Shown in pieces: positions 50,456 through 60,001 of a DNA stretch of 64,000 bases; the stretch's first letter is position 1; the number at the start of each line of letters is the position of its first letter. Both the position numbers and the translations under genes were made by a program. Source of the stretch: Catelliglobosispora koreensis DSM 44566 (GTDB lineage: Bacteria > Actinomycetota > Actinomycetes > Mycobacteriales > Micromonosporaceae); the NCBI RefSeq assembly GCF_000379685.1, contig NZ_KB903289.1, positions 345,543 through 409,542 of the forward strand. Reading direction: 5' to 3'. Under the pieces are notes generated by a model that was not told where the DNA came from, searched no databases, and was given only the letters and a program-made list of their open reading frames with translations.

Positions 50456-53400
50456 TCACGAAGGTGCGACGAGTTCCGGGTGCGCGGCAAGATAACCGGG
50501 CAACTCCCCCGTCCGCAGCGCCGCGAACAGGCCCTTGGCGTCGTCCGTGAGCTGCTCCCCCAGGTAGCGCTGCTGGCTGTCCGTTTCAGGGACGCCTGGC
50601 ATGCGGATCATCGAGATGGCTTCACCGCTGATCGCCCGCAACTCCAGCGCGAACGAGACCGGGCTCACCGGGCCGGTGCTCACGGTCATCGAACTGCCCG
50701 CCGAACGCACGATCTGGTCCAGCCGGGCGGGATCGGTCAGCACACTGGACTTCGTCGCCTCGTTCACGATCGCCTTGATGAACTGCTGCTGATGCCGCTG
50801 CCGCGCGTAATCACCATCGTTGAGGGACTTGCGCTGGCGCACATAGTCCAATGCCGACGTCGCGTCCATGCGCGTGCAGCCCGGCTGATAGACCACTCCC
50901 GTGTGAATAGAGGTGGTCTGCGCGTCCACGCAGATGTCCACGCCGTCGAACGCCTTGATGACTTCCATGAACCCGTAAAAATCAATGAGCAAAGCGCCGT
51001 CGAACCCGGGCAGGCCGGTCAGGTCACGCACTCGTTCGGCCAGATAACGCATTCCGTGTACTCGGCTGAGCTCCGGCCCCGCCCCAATGGCGAACGCCGC
51101 GTTCAGTCTGGTGCGGCCACCCGGGAAATTCAGCCGTGGCGCGGGCGGTGCCTCAACGAGCGTGTCCCGCGGCAGCGAGAGCAGGTAGGCACGATCGCGC
51201 TCACGCGGAATGTGCATGACCATGATGCTGTCCGCCCGGATCGGGCCTGGCTCATCCTTGCGCCAGTCCAGTCCAGCGATCAGAACGTTAAGCGGCGCAC
51301 CGGTTTGCAGGCCACCCGATCCTCCATTGTGGAAGGTCGCCGCCGACCCCAGCAGGTCGGCCTGGTTGACCGCGCCTTCCAGCCCGGCGATCAGTGCCTG
51401 CGCGCTGACGATGGTGCCGCCGCTGATCGCCATGAGCAGTGTTCCCACCCACACCGACGCCCGGGCCCATCGTGGTGACCGTTTGCGTTTGCGCCGCAGT
51501 TGCTGCTTTCTGACCTGATCGGCCAGATCGGAACTGTCAGCCAGGGCCGCGGCGTGCCCGCTGCGAGCAGGCTGGTGCCACCCGACCCGCGAGCCCACCA
51601 GAGCGACCACCACGGACTGAATGACGACCAGGTAAATGAGCTGCCGGTAAAGGATCTGCTGCAGCACGAGGGTCCACAGTGGACCGGGGCGTTCGTGATC
51701 GAGCCGGAAGGCGTAGATCGCGATAGCCAGCTGCAGCACGGTCAGCCCCGCCCACATCAGCACGATCCAGCTGAACGGCTCGAAAGCGAGGTTGTAAACG
51801 AGATAGACGTCAGCGATGGGAGCCAGCAACGGTTGCAGGATCTGGAACACCAGCAGATACAGCAGCCCCCGGCGGCCCAGTTTGCCACTGGCTCCACGCT
51901 CCAGCACCGCCGCCCGGTGCTTCCACATCGCCTGCATCGTGCCGTAGCTCCAGCGCGATCGCTGCCGCCACAGGGAACGCCACGTGCCCGGAGCTTCCGT
52001 CCAGGCGCAAGCGTCGTCTTTGTAAACGATGCGCCAGCCCGCCCGGCAGACGGCCATCGTGAGATCGGTGTCCTCGGCGAGGGTCGCTGTGCTGATGCCA
52101 CCGGCGTCCTGCAAAGCCTTGCGGCGGAAGGCTCCTAGTGCCCCGGGGACGGTCGGCATGCAGTCGCCGATCTCGAAGACCCGCCGCTCCAGGTTGAACG
52201 CGACGACATATTCGACGTGCTGCAGCCTGCCGATGAGCCCGGCCCGGTTGGCGACCTTCGCGTTGCCGGCGACGCTGCCGACCGCTGGATCCTGGAACGG
52301 CTGCACGAGCAAGTGCAGTGTTTCGCGCTCAACGATGGTGTCACCGTCGATGAGTACCAGCAGATCATTGCTGGCATTGGCGATGCCGGTCGTTAACGCT
52401 ACGGGCTTTCCCGCATTGTCTTGCCGGATCAGGCGCACTCCCGGCAATCCAAGGCGCGCGACGATATCGGCCGTGTCGTCGGCCGAACCGTCGTCGACCA
52501 CGATTACTTCGAGCCCCGGATAACGGGTCGCCACCAAGGACATGACCGTCGCGGCGATGTTAGCTGACTCGTTGTAGGCGGGCACGATGACCGACAGCGG
52601 CGGGGTGAAATCACGGTCAGCGGCTTTGGGGCGCCGGCGTTTGTGCAGCCACGCACAGCCAAACTGGATCGCCACCCGGACCGCGATCAGGATCGCGGCG
52701 GCGACCAGCAGCACGAAAAGCACGTCCGCCACGACGGTCGAGACCGATTGCACGATCGCGGCCGCCTCACCGCGGGCTCGCTGGCTGTCCGTCGCCTGGC
52801 CCGTGACCGGCCCGCCACTGACCGCACCGGACACGGTGGTGAAGCTGTACCCCCGCTTTTGCAGCGCCGGCACCAGCGTTTCTAGCGCCCACACCGTTTG
52901 CTGACGGCTGCCGCCGCCGTCGTGCATGAGCACCACGGCGCCGTTGTCAGCCAGCGGTGCCGCCGACACGACAATCAGGTTGGTACCAGGCTGTTGCGCG
53001 TCCATCGAGTCGAGATCAGCGAGCACGACCCGGTAGCCCCAGCCACCGATTTCCTTAACCGCGGCAAGGGAATCGCGGTCAAGCGTGGCCGGCGTGGACG
53101 AGAACGGCAGCCGCACGAGCCGCACATCCACGCCGGCCGCCCGTGCCACGGCGTCGCGATTGAGCGCGAGTTGCAAACGGCGCTGCCAGGAAGACATGCG
53201 GGCGAAGTCAGCGTGGTTATAGGAATGCAGCCCTAGCTCGTGACCTTCAGCGGCGATGCGCCTAACCAGCTCCGGGTGCTGGCTCGCCCTGCTTCCCACC
53301 ACGAAAAAGGTCGCCTTGATGCCATGTTTGGCAAGGAAGTCAAGGATTCTTGGCGTCCACTCAGGATCGGGACCGTCCTCGAACGTCAGCGCGACCGTGC

Positions 53401-53626
53401 GCGGCGGCAAACGCTGGGCGGTAACCTGCGTGCCGGTGACGTCAACAACCGGGCCGGCCAGTGCCTCTGCGGCGCTGTTGATGGTGAACAGACCCGTCGC
53501 GCTGGTGCCGCTCTCGCGCGGCCGGGAGAAACCTGCCGCCACGAGCGCCAGGATGAGGCTGAGCACGCTGAGCACGAGCAGCAGCCAATGCGCACGCGGA
53601 CGCAGCGAACGATGCCGCTGAACCAT
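50456..53626 (-). CDS. NodB deacetylase - GT2 glycosyltransferase - LCP fusion protein
   Basis: This 1056-residue membrane protein has three enzyme modules. An N-terminal anchor is followed by a polysaccharide deacetylase domain (~75-265): TFEDGPD at 81-87 stands in for TFDDGPD, HSYNH (134-138) is the metal site, and LMHDGGG lies at 233-239. A membrane helix leads to a GT2 synthase domain (~340-685) with VDDGS, DGD (427-429), EDTD (518-521) and QRSRW (555-559), and its own C-terminal membrane helices. Another helix (~722-745) leads to an LytR-CpsA-Psr domain (~775-1000), with LSLPRDT at 817-822. GT2 proteins of the HasA type extrude polysaccharides; LCP enzymes attach them to peptidoglycan. 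Synthesis, deacetylation and wall attachment could thus be physically linked. Confidence 0.9.
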   Translation of the reverse strand: MVQRHRSLRPRAHWLLLVLSVLSLILALVAAGFSRPRESGTSATGLFTINSAAEALAGPVVDVTGTQVTAQRLPPRTVALTFEDGPDPEWTPRILDFLAKHGIKATFFVVGSRASQHPELVRRIAAEGHELGLHSYNHADFARMSSWQRRLQLALNRDAVARAAGVDVRLVRLPFSSTPATLDRDSLAAVKEIGGWGYRVVLADLDSMDAQQPGTNLIVVSAAPLADNGAVVLMHDGGGSRQQTVWALETLVPALQKRGYSFTTVSGAVSGGPVTGQATDSQRARGEAAAIVQSVSTVVADVLFVLLVAAAILIAVRVAIQFGCAWLHKRRRPKAADRDFTPPLSVIVPAYNESANIAATVMSLVATRYPGLEVIVVDDGSADDTADIVARLGLPGVRLIRQDNAGKPVALTTGIANASNDLLVLIDGDTIVERETLHLLVQPFQDPAVGSVAGNAKVANRAGLIGRLQHVEYVVAFNLERRVFEIGDCMPTVPGALGAFRRKALQDAGGISTATLAEDTDLTMAVCRAGWRIVYKDDACAWTEAPGTWRSLWRQRSRWSYGTMQAMWKHRAAVLERGASGKLGRRGLLYLLVFQILQPLLAPIADVYLVYNLAFEPFSWIVLMWAGLTVLQLAIAIYAFRLDHERPGPLWTLVLQQILYRQLIYLVVIQSVVVALVGSRVGWHQPARSGHAAALADSSDLADQVRKQQLRRKRKRSPRWARASVWVGTLLMAISGGTIVSAQALIAGLEGAVNQADLLGSAATFHNGGSGGLQTGAPLNVLIAGLDWRKDEPGPIRADSIMVMHIPRERDRAYLLSLPRDTLVEAPPAPRLNFPGGRTRLNAAFAIGAGPELSRVHGMRYLAERVRDLTGLPGFDGALLIDFYGFMEVIKAFDGVDICVDAQTTSIHTGVVYQPGCTRMDATSALDYVRQRKSLNDGDYARQRHQQQFIKAIVNEATKSSVLTDPARLDQIVRSAGSSMTVSTGPVSPVSFALELRAISGEAISMIRMPGVPETDSQQRYLGEQLTDDAKGLFAALRTGELPGYLAAHPELVAPS

Positions 53627-53630
53627 ATCG

Positions 53631-53804
53631 CTAGATACCGGCCGGCCCGCTTACAGCTCCTGCCAAGCCGACAACGACAGCGACCAGCCACGCGACTAGC
53701 GCACCGGCGGCCAATACCCCGAAGGTGATGACAACATGACGGCGGCGCCCACCCGGATCAGCGAAAATCCGGGCACTGGACTGATGTTTCAAAGCTCTAC
53801 CCAA
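53631..53804 (-). CDS. Small membrane protein upstream of the wall fusion gene
   Basis: From TTG 53804 this is a 57-residue protein. A short cytoplasmic part contains [10 protein letters not shown], followed by one transmembrane helix (~22-45, [21 protein letters not shown]) and a Gly/Pro end. Its stop is 4 bases before the large fusion gene. I recall similar FxDPxGRRR single-helix proteins upstream of NodB-GT2 genes in other actinobacteria, which supports it as real. GGGGA lies before the TTG. Confidence 0.6.
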   Translation of the reverse strand: MGRALKHQSSARIFADPGGRRRHVVITFGVLAAGALVAWLVAVVVGLAGAVSGPAGI

Positions 53805-53836
53805 CCCCGTGTCCCCAGTAGCAAAGCCTGTGCAGC

Positions 53837-54325
53837 CTACAACATGTCTGTCGGCGCCACATGCAGCACAAGCAGGCACCCGGGCGGCAACGCGGCGATC
53901 TGCTCACACAGCAACGTCACGGCATCGCGAGCGGCCAGTCTCGCTTCGGCACTGCGTACACCCCTTGCTACCAGGCCTTTCGCCAGCTCGGAACTGTCCT
54001 GAAGGGACGGTTGCAGCCGCGGCAGCAGTTCGCGATGTTCCTCACCAATGAGAAACGTCACGCGAGCGTCATCGTTGAGCGCCCGCTCCTCCTGCGGGTA
54101 GAGCGAGGAGAAGAACGAGACCTGGTCGCGGTTCCACAACTGCTGGATCACGAACAGGAGGTGCTCGCCGGGCCAGAAATACTCATCGTCGGCTTCCGCG
54201 CCTATATCTCGCAGCATGGCCAGCAGACCGGACGGTCCCGCTGCCACCACAATGGGCAAATCGGGCGTCCGGAGGAGGTGAAGCGTAGCGACCGAGGACA
54301 CGGTTCCCAATGCTAATGTTCGCAC
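53837..54325 (-). CDS. Hypothetical protein
   Basis: This 162-residue acidic protein has no signal peptide, membrane helix or recognised domain. It opens with a hydrophobic TVSSVATLHLLRTPDLPIVVAAG segment and has a helical middle rich in Glu, Leu and Arg. The N-terminal block resembles nothing I can name. It is upstream of the small membrane gene on the same strand, 32 bases away, so it could be part of the wall-fusion operon. Codon use is like its neighbours. Confidence 0.6.
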   Translation of the reverse strand: MRTLALGTVSSVATLHLLRTPDLPIVVAAGPSGLLAMLRDIGAEADDEYFWPGEHLLFVIQQLWNRDQVSFFSSLYPQEERALNDDARVTFLIGEEHRELLPRLQPSLQDSSELAKGLVARGVRSAEARLAARDAVTLLCEQIAALPPGCLLVLHVAPTDML

Positions 54326-54397
54326 GGGAGCCAGGGCCTTTCACTCACCCCGCCGGTGCACTACCCCCGAGGGGAAGTCTCATGGCAAGGCGATGAA

Positions 54398-54445
54398 GAT
54401 CCTAACGGAGTACCCCAGCAAATCTCTTGTTCTAGATCCTAACGG
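54398..54445. repeat. Direct repeat GATCCTAACGG x2
   Basis: GATCCTAACGG occurs at 54398-54408 and again at 54435-54445, a 37-bp period, in the divergent gap between the hypothetical gene and the DUF1684 gene. It could be a regulator site, or a promoter copy. Confidence 0.45.
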
Positions 54446-54497
54446 CGCGGCCGGCGGTGGCACCTTTGCCCCGGCCGGTCCCGGTAGGATCGGCTAA

Positions 54498-55070
54498 ATG
54501 GCGACGCAGGCGGTGCTGGAGCTGGCGGACTGGCGGCAGAAGGTCGCGGCACTCTATCTGTCCGATGTGGACATAGACGGCTTCCGTGCCGGGCGTGAGC
54601 AGCTGTTCCACACCCATCCACAGTCGCCTACGCGGGAAAGCCCGCGCTATTTCGCGCCCGATCCGGCGTTCATCGTCGAGGCCACGATCGAGGCGGCCGA
54701 AGGCAGCCTGACGATCGGCACGGGCGACACCGACGGTGACGTGACATACGAGCGGGTGGCCATCCTGCGCACACCGTTCGGCCCGCTCACCCTGTGGTGG
54801 ATAATGGCTTACGGCGGCGGCCTGTTCCTGCCGTTTCGCGACAGCACGTGTGGCGCCGAGACCTATGGCGGCGGGCGTTACCTGACCGACACGGTCAAGG
54901 GAACGTTCGGCCGCGGGCTGACGATCGTGAATCCAGGCGTGGCCCGGCTGGATTTCAACTACGCCTACAACCCCTCGTGTGCCTATAGCGACGCGTGGGT
55001 TTGCCCTTTGGCGCCAAGGGAAAACTGGCTTGACGCACCTATCCGCGCAGGCGAAGCTGGCTCGGCATAA
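54498..55070 (+). CDS. DUF1684 family protein
   Basis: This 190-residue protein matches DUF1684. The family's conserved end is clear: [20 protein letters not shown], then [21 protein letters not shown] and AGEAG at the terminus. The two cysteines of CAYSDAWVC and the FRD motif are typical. The family has no settled function. No secretion signal is present. Its 3' end overlaps the convergent AnmK gene by 32 bases. Confidence 0.88.
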   Translation: MATQAVLELADWRQKVAALYLSDVDIDGFRAGREQLFHTHPQSPTRESPRYFAPDPAFIVEATIEAAEGSLTIGTGDTDGDVTYERVAILRTPFGPLTLWWIMAYGGGLFLPFRDSTCGAETYGGGRYLTDTVKGTFGRGLTIVNPGVARLDFNYAYNPSCAYSDAWVCPLAPRENWLDAPIRAGEAGSA

Positions 55071-56151
55071 GAGCGTCACGCAGCGGCAGGCGGCCGGTTA
55101 CCGATCCGAGGATCACCGGGCGTGTGGCGCCCGTGCAGGACGGTACATTGCCCGGCAGCCCGTGAGCCGTCATCCACCCCAGCAACGCGAACGCGATGGC
55201 CTCCTTGAAGTTCTCGGGCGCACCGAGCTGGCTCGATGGCACCAAGGCCACGCCGGGCATACGGTCACGGAGCATCGCCATCAGGGCCGGGTTGGCACAG
55301 CCCCCGCCCGAGACGACAAGCGTGTCGACGTCGTGGCGCAACACTTGCCCGGCAACGGTTTCCGCCGTCAGGGCGGTCAGTGTCGGGACGAGATTGTCCA
55401 AGGGCAAGTCGGCCAAGTAGGCCTCGTTGAACAGTTCCTTGCCGGTGGACTTCGGCGGGTCCAGAGCGTAAAACGGCTCGTTCAGCAGGTGTTTGAGCAG
55501 TCCTTCGTCGACCGTGCCCGCTAGTGCCAGCCGTCCGTCAGCGTCATAGGACTCGCCGGTGATGCGGTAGACAGCGGCGTCGATGAGCGCGTTGGCCGGC
55601 CCCGTGTCATAGGCGACGGGCGGGTCACCGCTGACCGTGATGTTGGCGATCCCGCCAAGGTTCAAGGCGGCAGCCCGGCCGGGAATCCCCCGCAATAGCA
55701 AGGTGTCCATGAGCGCCACCAGCGGCGCACCTTGTCCCCCCGCCGCGACGTCGCCTGAACGCAGGTCGGACACGACGGGCAGCCCGGTCGCTGCGGCGAT
55801 CCAGGCGGGCTGTCCGATCTGGAGCGTTCCGAGCACGGAGGTGCCGCAAACCCAGTGATAGACGGTCTGCCCGTGTGAACAGATGAGGTCGGCGTCGATG
55901 CCACGGGCCGCCTCACCGAACGCTTGCCCGATCAGCGTGTCCAGCGCGCAGACTTCCGCGAAACTGACCGCCGCGGGCGGTAGGGCGCTGCGCAGCCGCG
56001 CACGCAGCTCACGCGAGTAGGGCACGCAGCCGGTGTGGACAACCGATCCGTGCAGCAGCGTGCCGTCAAGCGTGAAGTCCACGACCGCGACGTCGATCCC
56101 GTCGTGCGACGTTCCTGAGATCATCCCCATCACACGCATCGGCTGGCCCAT
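55039..56151 (-). CDS. anmK: Anhydro-N-acetylmuramic acid kinase AnmK
   Basis: This 370-residue kinase belongs to the ASKHA fold. It opens [20 protein letters not shown], the AnmK phosphate-1 signature, with [13 protein letters not shown] and [12 protein letters not shown] later. AnmK opens the 1,6-anhydro ring of anhydro-MurNAc and phosphorylates it to MurNAc-6-phosphate, feeding peptidoglycan recycling. It is the last gene of the NamZ/ABC operon and overlaps the serine hydrolase by 22 bases; ATG 56139 is a shorter start. MurQ, the next enzyme, is not in the window. Confidence 0.92.
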   Translation of the reverse strand: MGQPMRVMGMISGTSHDGIDVAVVDFTLDGTLLHGSVVHTGCVPYSRELRARLRSALPPAAVSFAEVCALDTLIGQAFGEAARGIDADLICSHGQTVYHWVCGTSVLGTLQIGQPAWIAAATGLPVVSDLRSGDVAAGGQGAPLVALMDTLLLRGIPGRAAALNLGGIANITVSGDPPVAYDTGPANALIDAAVYRITGESYDADGRLALAGTVDEGLLKHLLNEPFYALDPPKSTGKELFNEAYLADLPLDNLVPTLTALTAETVAGQVLRHDVDTLVVSGGGCANPALMAMLRDRMPGVALVPSSQLGAPENFKEAIAFALLGWMTAHGLPGNVPSCTGATRPVILGSVTGRLPLRDALMPSQLRLRG

Positions 56152-57119
56152 TCCGCCACGTCGATGCGCAGCTGCGAGACGTCGGACAGGTCCCGGTGCG
56201 GGTGCACCCGGTTGGTGAGCAACGCGATAGTCAGCTCGTGTTCCTCAGAGACGAGCAAGGACGTCCCGGTGAAACCGGTGTGGCCAAAGCCTTTGAGCGG
56301 CCCCATGAACGGTGCGTTTAGCCGGACGCCCAGTCCATGCCGGAAACCTGGGTCGACGTGCGCGGGCAGCTGGTCGCGGGTCATCTCGGCCATGACGTTC
56401 TCAGGCAACAGCTCGCCATCGCGCAGTGCCTCGCCAAAGCGGGCCAGCTCGCCGACAGTGCCGAAGATGCCCGCGTTTCCGGCCACTCCCCCGAGCGACC
56501 AGGCCGTCTCGTCGTGCACGATGCCGCTGACGAGCCCACGCCCGAGCGTCGGCTGGTACTCCGTCGCCGCGAACGCGTGCGCCTCGTCCGGCAGATAGCC
56601 CGTGCTGCACAAGCCCAGGGGCGCGATGACCTCTTCGTGCACGAGGGAGGCCAGTCCCGTTCCCGTCGCTCGTTCCAGCAGCAGTCCTAAGACGATGAAC
56701 CCGACGCACGAATAGTCGAACGGCGCCGTGCTCAACGGCGTATCGAACAGTGCCGCTAGCCGGGACTCCTTGTCCGGCAGCGAAACCAGGTCGATCACGG
56801 GCGGCAGGCCTGACGTGTGCGTCAGCAGCTGCCGGGGTGTGATCTGCTCGCCCGCCTTCAGCGACGGCAGCCAGCGGGCGACCGGTTCGTCGAGGTCCAC
56901 CGTGGACGGTCCGACGCGCAACGCCGCCACCGTCACGAACATCTTCGTCAGCGACGCCAAGTCGAACAATGTCGCCGGGGTGACCGGGAAACCATGCGAG
57001 AACGCGGTTTGCCCGGTCACCGCGGAAGCCACCGTCTCACCACGGTGCACGACAACCGCCGCGGCGGCGCTGTAACCGCCGCTATGCGCGAGCAGAATCC
57101 GCCGTAGCTCAGTGTCCAT
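56130..57119 (-). CDS. Serine hydrolase (class C beta-lactamase/PBP4* type)
   Basis: From ATG 57119 this 329-residue protein has the SxxK nucleophile motif S56-L-T-K59. The second motif is Y136-S-C, where YxN is usual, and HTGFTGT stands at the place of the KTG triad. It lacks a signal peptide, so it would act in the cytoplasm unless exported otherwise. Such esterase/peptidase-like proteins occur beside AnmK in several actinobacteria. In this operon it could cleave the stem peptide or another bond in imported muropeptide. It overlaps the upstream ATPase gene by 11 bases. Confidence 0.85.
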   Translation of the reverse strand: MDTELRRILLAHSGGYSAAAAVVVHRGETVASAVTGQTAFSHGFPVTPATLFDLASLTKMFVTVAALRVGPSTVDLDEPVARWLPSLKAGEQITPRQLLTHTSGLPPVIDLVSLPDKESRLAALFDTPLSTAPFDYSCVGFIVLGLLLERATGTGLASLVHEEVIAPLGLCSTGYLPDEAHAFAATEYQPTLGRGLVSGIVHDETAWSLGGVAGNAGIFGTVGELARFGEALRDGELLPENVMAEMTRDQLPAHVDPGFRHGLGVRLNAPFMGPLKGFGHTGFTGTSLLVSEEHELTIALLTNRVHPHRDLSDVSQLRIDVAEWASRCV

Positions 57120-58122
57120 GACCGGCGGGGACAGCCACCACATGACGGGTAGCCGGGTAGAGGCACGCGTGATCCTGGATGGTGTCGCCCAGCCGGCCAA
57201 GCTGTGGCGGGCGTTGCGCGCACGCGGCGGTCGCGAAGGGGCAACGGGGTTCGAACAGGCAGCCCGGTGGCTCTTTGCGTTCGTCGAGCGGCTCATTGGG
57301 TACGAGCCGGTCTGGTCCCGGTTTTTCGAGCCCGTGCAGGACCGGGATCGCCGACAGCAGACATTGGGTGTACGGGTGAACCGGCCCGGCGAGCACCGTT
57401 TCCGCCGCCCCGCGCTCCACCACGGACCCCCGGTAGAGCACGTAAAGCTCACCGTCCGAGCCGATGTAGCGGGCCGTGGCGACGTCGTGGGTGATGAAAA
57501 GCACTGACACGCCAAGGGTTTCGCGCAGTGAGCGCAGCAGCGCCAGGATGCCCAGGCGCAGCGACACGTCAATCATCGACACGGCTTCGTCAGCGACGAG
57601 CACTTCGGGCTCGACCGTTAGCGCACGGGCGATGACGACCCGCTGGCGCATGCCGCCCGAGAGCTGATGCGGATAGCGCGGCAGCACATAGCCGGGGTTG
57701 AGCCCGACCAGCGACAGCAGGTGTTCGGTTTGCTCGTTCACCCACGACTCGGGCCGCCCGGTCTGGGCTGCCCGCAACCGCAACGGGTCACGCAACGTCG
57801 ACTCGATGGTGCGCGTCGGGTTGAGCGCCGAATATGGATCCTGGTGAATCAGCTGGATTTTGCGGAAGTAGGGCTCACGTGCCTTCGGCTTGAGCGCGCT
57901 GACATCCACATTGTCGATGATCAGGCTGCCGCCTTCGAGCGGTTCGAGCCCGGCCAGGATGCGGCCCAAAGTCGTTTTGCCGCAACCGGATTCGCCGATG
58001 AACGAGACCGCTCCACCGCGCGGGATGGCGAAATCCACTCCCCGCAACGCGGTCACCGTTTTACTGGCCAGCATTCCACCCCTGGTGTGGAACGTCTTCG
58101 TGATTCCCCGGCCCTCGATCAT
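57109..58122 (-). CDS. Oligopeptide-type ABC transporter ATP-binding protein (DppF-like)
   Basis: From ATG 58122 this is a 337-residue ATPase. Walker A is GESGCGKTT, the signature is LSGGMRQRV and Walker B is VLVADEAVS. The C-terminal oligopeptide-transporter extension contains CLFEPRCPFA with its cysteines. The start overlaps the DppD-like stop as ATGA; the open frame extends 9 codons upstream but without benefit. Walker B ends DEAVS with the catalytic Glu in place. Confidence 0.9.
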   Translation of the reverse strand: MIEGRGITKTFHTRGGMLASKTVTALRGVDFAIPRGGAVSFIGESGCGKTTLGRILAGLEPLEGGSLIIDNVDVSALKPKAREPYFRKIQLIHQDPYSALNPTRTIESTLRDPLRLRAAQTGRPESWVNEQTEHLLSLVGLNPGYVLPRYPHQLSGGMRQRVVIARALTVEPEVLVADEAVSMIDVSLRLGILALLRSLRETLGVSVLFITHDVATARYIGSDGELYVLYRGSVVERGAAETVLAGPVHPYTQCLLSAIPVLHGLEKPGPDRLVPNEPLDERKEPPGCLFEPRCPFATAACAQRPPQLGRLGDTIQDHACLYPATRHVVAVPAGHGH

Positions 58123-59114
58123 GCCGCGCCTTCCTTCACCGCGTGACACGCGACCGTGCGCCCGTCAAGCATCCTCTGAGCCGGTGGCTCAACGGTTTCG
58201 CACACTTCCATGCGCAGCGCGCACCGTTCCCGGAACACGCAGCCCTGCTTGGGAATCGTGCCCAGGGTCGGCGGCGTGCCCGGAAGTGCTTTCGCCGCAC
58301 TGATATCGCCGGTCAGCCGTGGAATCGCGTGGATAAGACCGCGGGTGTACGGATGCCGTGGTTCGGCGAGCACCTGTGTCACCGGCCCGTGCTCGACGAT
58401 CCGCCCGCCGTACATGACAGCGATCTTGTGGGCGACCTCGGCCACGACCCCGACATCGTGTGTGACGACGAGCGTGGTCAAGCCTTGTTCCTTGTGGACG
58501 TCGCGCACGATCTGCAGGATGTTCGCCTGCGTGATCATGTCGAGAGCCGTGGTCGGCTCGTCGAGCACGAGCACGTGGGCGTTGAGCACCAAGGCGAACA
58601 TGATGCCCACGCGCTGGCGCATGCCGCCCGACAGCTCGTGCTGATAGGCGTCGAGCACGCGGTCGGCGTTGAGCCCCATCCGGTCGAGCAGATCCTTGGC
58701 GTGCCTCAGCAGTCCCTTGAGATCACGGACTTTATGCGCCTTACCGAGATCGAGCAGCTGCTTGCCCACCGTCTTGAGCGGGTTTAGCGAGTTCTGCGCG
58801 GCCTGGAAGACGTAGCCAATCTTGGCACCCCGGACGGTGCGCAGCTCTTCGCCGGCCAGTTTCGCCATGTCACCGATGCCGTCCACGACAACGGATCCAG
58901 CCGTGACGCGGCCCGGCTTTTGCACCGCGCCCAGCAACGACAAGGCGAGCGTTGACTTGCCCGACCCTGACTCGCCCACCAGTCCCGTGATCGTGCCCGC
59001 CGCGAGCTCCAGGTCGACCTGGGACACCGCTGGCAGCTCACCAGCATCGGTCTTGTAGGCCACCGTGAGGCCACTGATGGAAACCGCGGGCGCTTTGACC
59101 ATCGTTATCGTCAT
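58119..59114 (-). CDS. Oligopeptide-type ABC transporter ATP-binding protein (DppD-like)
   Basis: This 331-residue ATPase has Walker A GESGSGKST, signature LSGGMRQRV, Walker B VLVLDEPTT and H-loop THD. The C-terminal oligopeptide-type extension ends with GCVFRERCALRMEVCETVEPP, which carries the conserved cysteines. It sits between the DppC-like and DppF-like genes with 1- and 4-base overlaps. Both ATPases are needed for the importer. Confidence 0.9.
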   Translation of the reverse strand: MTITMVKAPAVSISGLTVAYKTDAGELPAVSQVDLELAAGTITGLVGESGSGKSTLALSLLGAVQKPGRVTAGSVVVDGIGDMAKLAGEELRTVRGAKIGYVFQAAQNSLNPLKTVGKQLLDLGKAHKVRDLKGLLRHAKDLLDRMGLNADRVLDAYQHELSGGMRQRVGIMFALVLNAHVLVLDEPTTALDMITQANILQIVRDVHKEQGLTTLVVTHDVGVVAEVAHKIAVMYGGRIVEHGPVTQVLAEPRHPYTRGLIHAIPRLTGDISAAKALPGTPPTLGTIPKQGCVFRERCALRMEVCETVEPPAQRMLDGRTVACHAVKEGAA

Positions 59115-60001
59115 CAGCTCTCCCGCAGCCGTGGGTTGAAGATCTCCTCCAGCGCGTCGACGATGAGCACCACGCCGAGTGTCAGCAAGAGGATCGCCCC
59201 GAGTGGAGCGAGCAGATACGGCAGCGCGTCAGGTGAGATCAGGGCACCGGACTGGAACACGGCCGCGTTGAGCATGACGCCCCAGTTCGAGGTGTCGATC
59301 GGCAGCACACCCAGGAAGTAGAGACCGACCTGGGCGTAGATGTATCCGGTGACGGCCATCAGCAGGTTCGTCGCGATGAACGGTGCCACGTTAGGCAGCA
59401 ATTCCTTCGTGACGATGTGCCGGGTCGGCAATCCCAGCCCGCGTGCGGCCTCGATGAATCCGCGCTCTCGCAAGGAAAGCGTCTGTGACCGGACCGCCCG
59501 TGCGAGCGAGCCCCAGCCGATCAGTCCTAAGACGAGCGACATCTTCCACCACGAGCCGAGACTGATCGTCGTCGTGAGCACGATCAGCAACGGGAATCCC
59601 GGAATCGTCAGCACGAAGTCGGCGATGCGCATCAGGATGGAATCGCCTATGCCCCGGTTGTAGCCGGAGTACAGACCCACGGCGGTACCGATGAGCATCG
59701 TGAGCAGTCCGGCCGCGCCGGCGACGAGGAGGACTCCCTGAGTACCGGTAATGACAAGAGCGAGCACATCGACGCCCTCGAAGTCCGTCGAGAGTGGATG
59801 CTCCCAGCTGATCGGGGCATAGATGTTCTCGGCGTCATAGGGCAGGCGTTCTGGATAGAACCATGAGCCAGCGATGGCCATGAAGATGAACAGCAGCACG
59901 ATGAACAGCCCGATGAGCCGGCTCGGACGGCGCCGCAGCGCACGCCACACCCCGCGCCAGAACTGTTTGCGCACACTAACTCTCGCGACCCGCTCGGTCA
60001 T
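59114..60001 (-). CDS. Oligopeptide-type ABC transporter permease (DppC-like)
   Basis: This 295-residue permease has the N-terminal soluble arm and first helix (RLIGLFIVLLFIFMAIAGSWF) typical of DppC, plus five more helices. The EAA loop is FIEAARGLGLPTRHIVTKELLPN. Its start overlaps the DppB-like stop by 4 bases and its stop overlaps the DppD-like start by one. With its partners it would import muropeptides or amino-sugar compounds. Confidence 0.9.
   Translation of the reverse strand: MTERVARVSVRKQFWRGVWRALRRRPSRLIGLFIVLLFIFMAIAGSWFYPERLPYDAENIYAPISWEHPLSTDFEGVDVLALVITGTQGVLLVAGAAGLLTMLIGTAVGLYSGYNRGIGDSILMRIADFVLTIPGFPLLIVLTTTISLGSWWKMSLVLGLIGWGSLARAVRSQTLSLRERGFIEAARGLGLPTRHIVTKELLPNVAPFIATNLLMAVTGYIYAQVGLYFLGVLPIDTSNWGVMLNAAVFQSGALISPDALPYLLAPLGAILLLTLGVVLIVDALEEIFNPRLRES

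Noticed and set aside
57119-57572. Extension of the serine hydrolase upstream of 57119
   Set aside because: The added residues are a shifted-frame reading of the DppF-like ATPase and show no hydrolase similarity.
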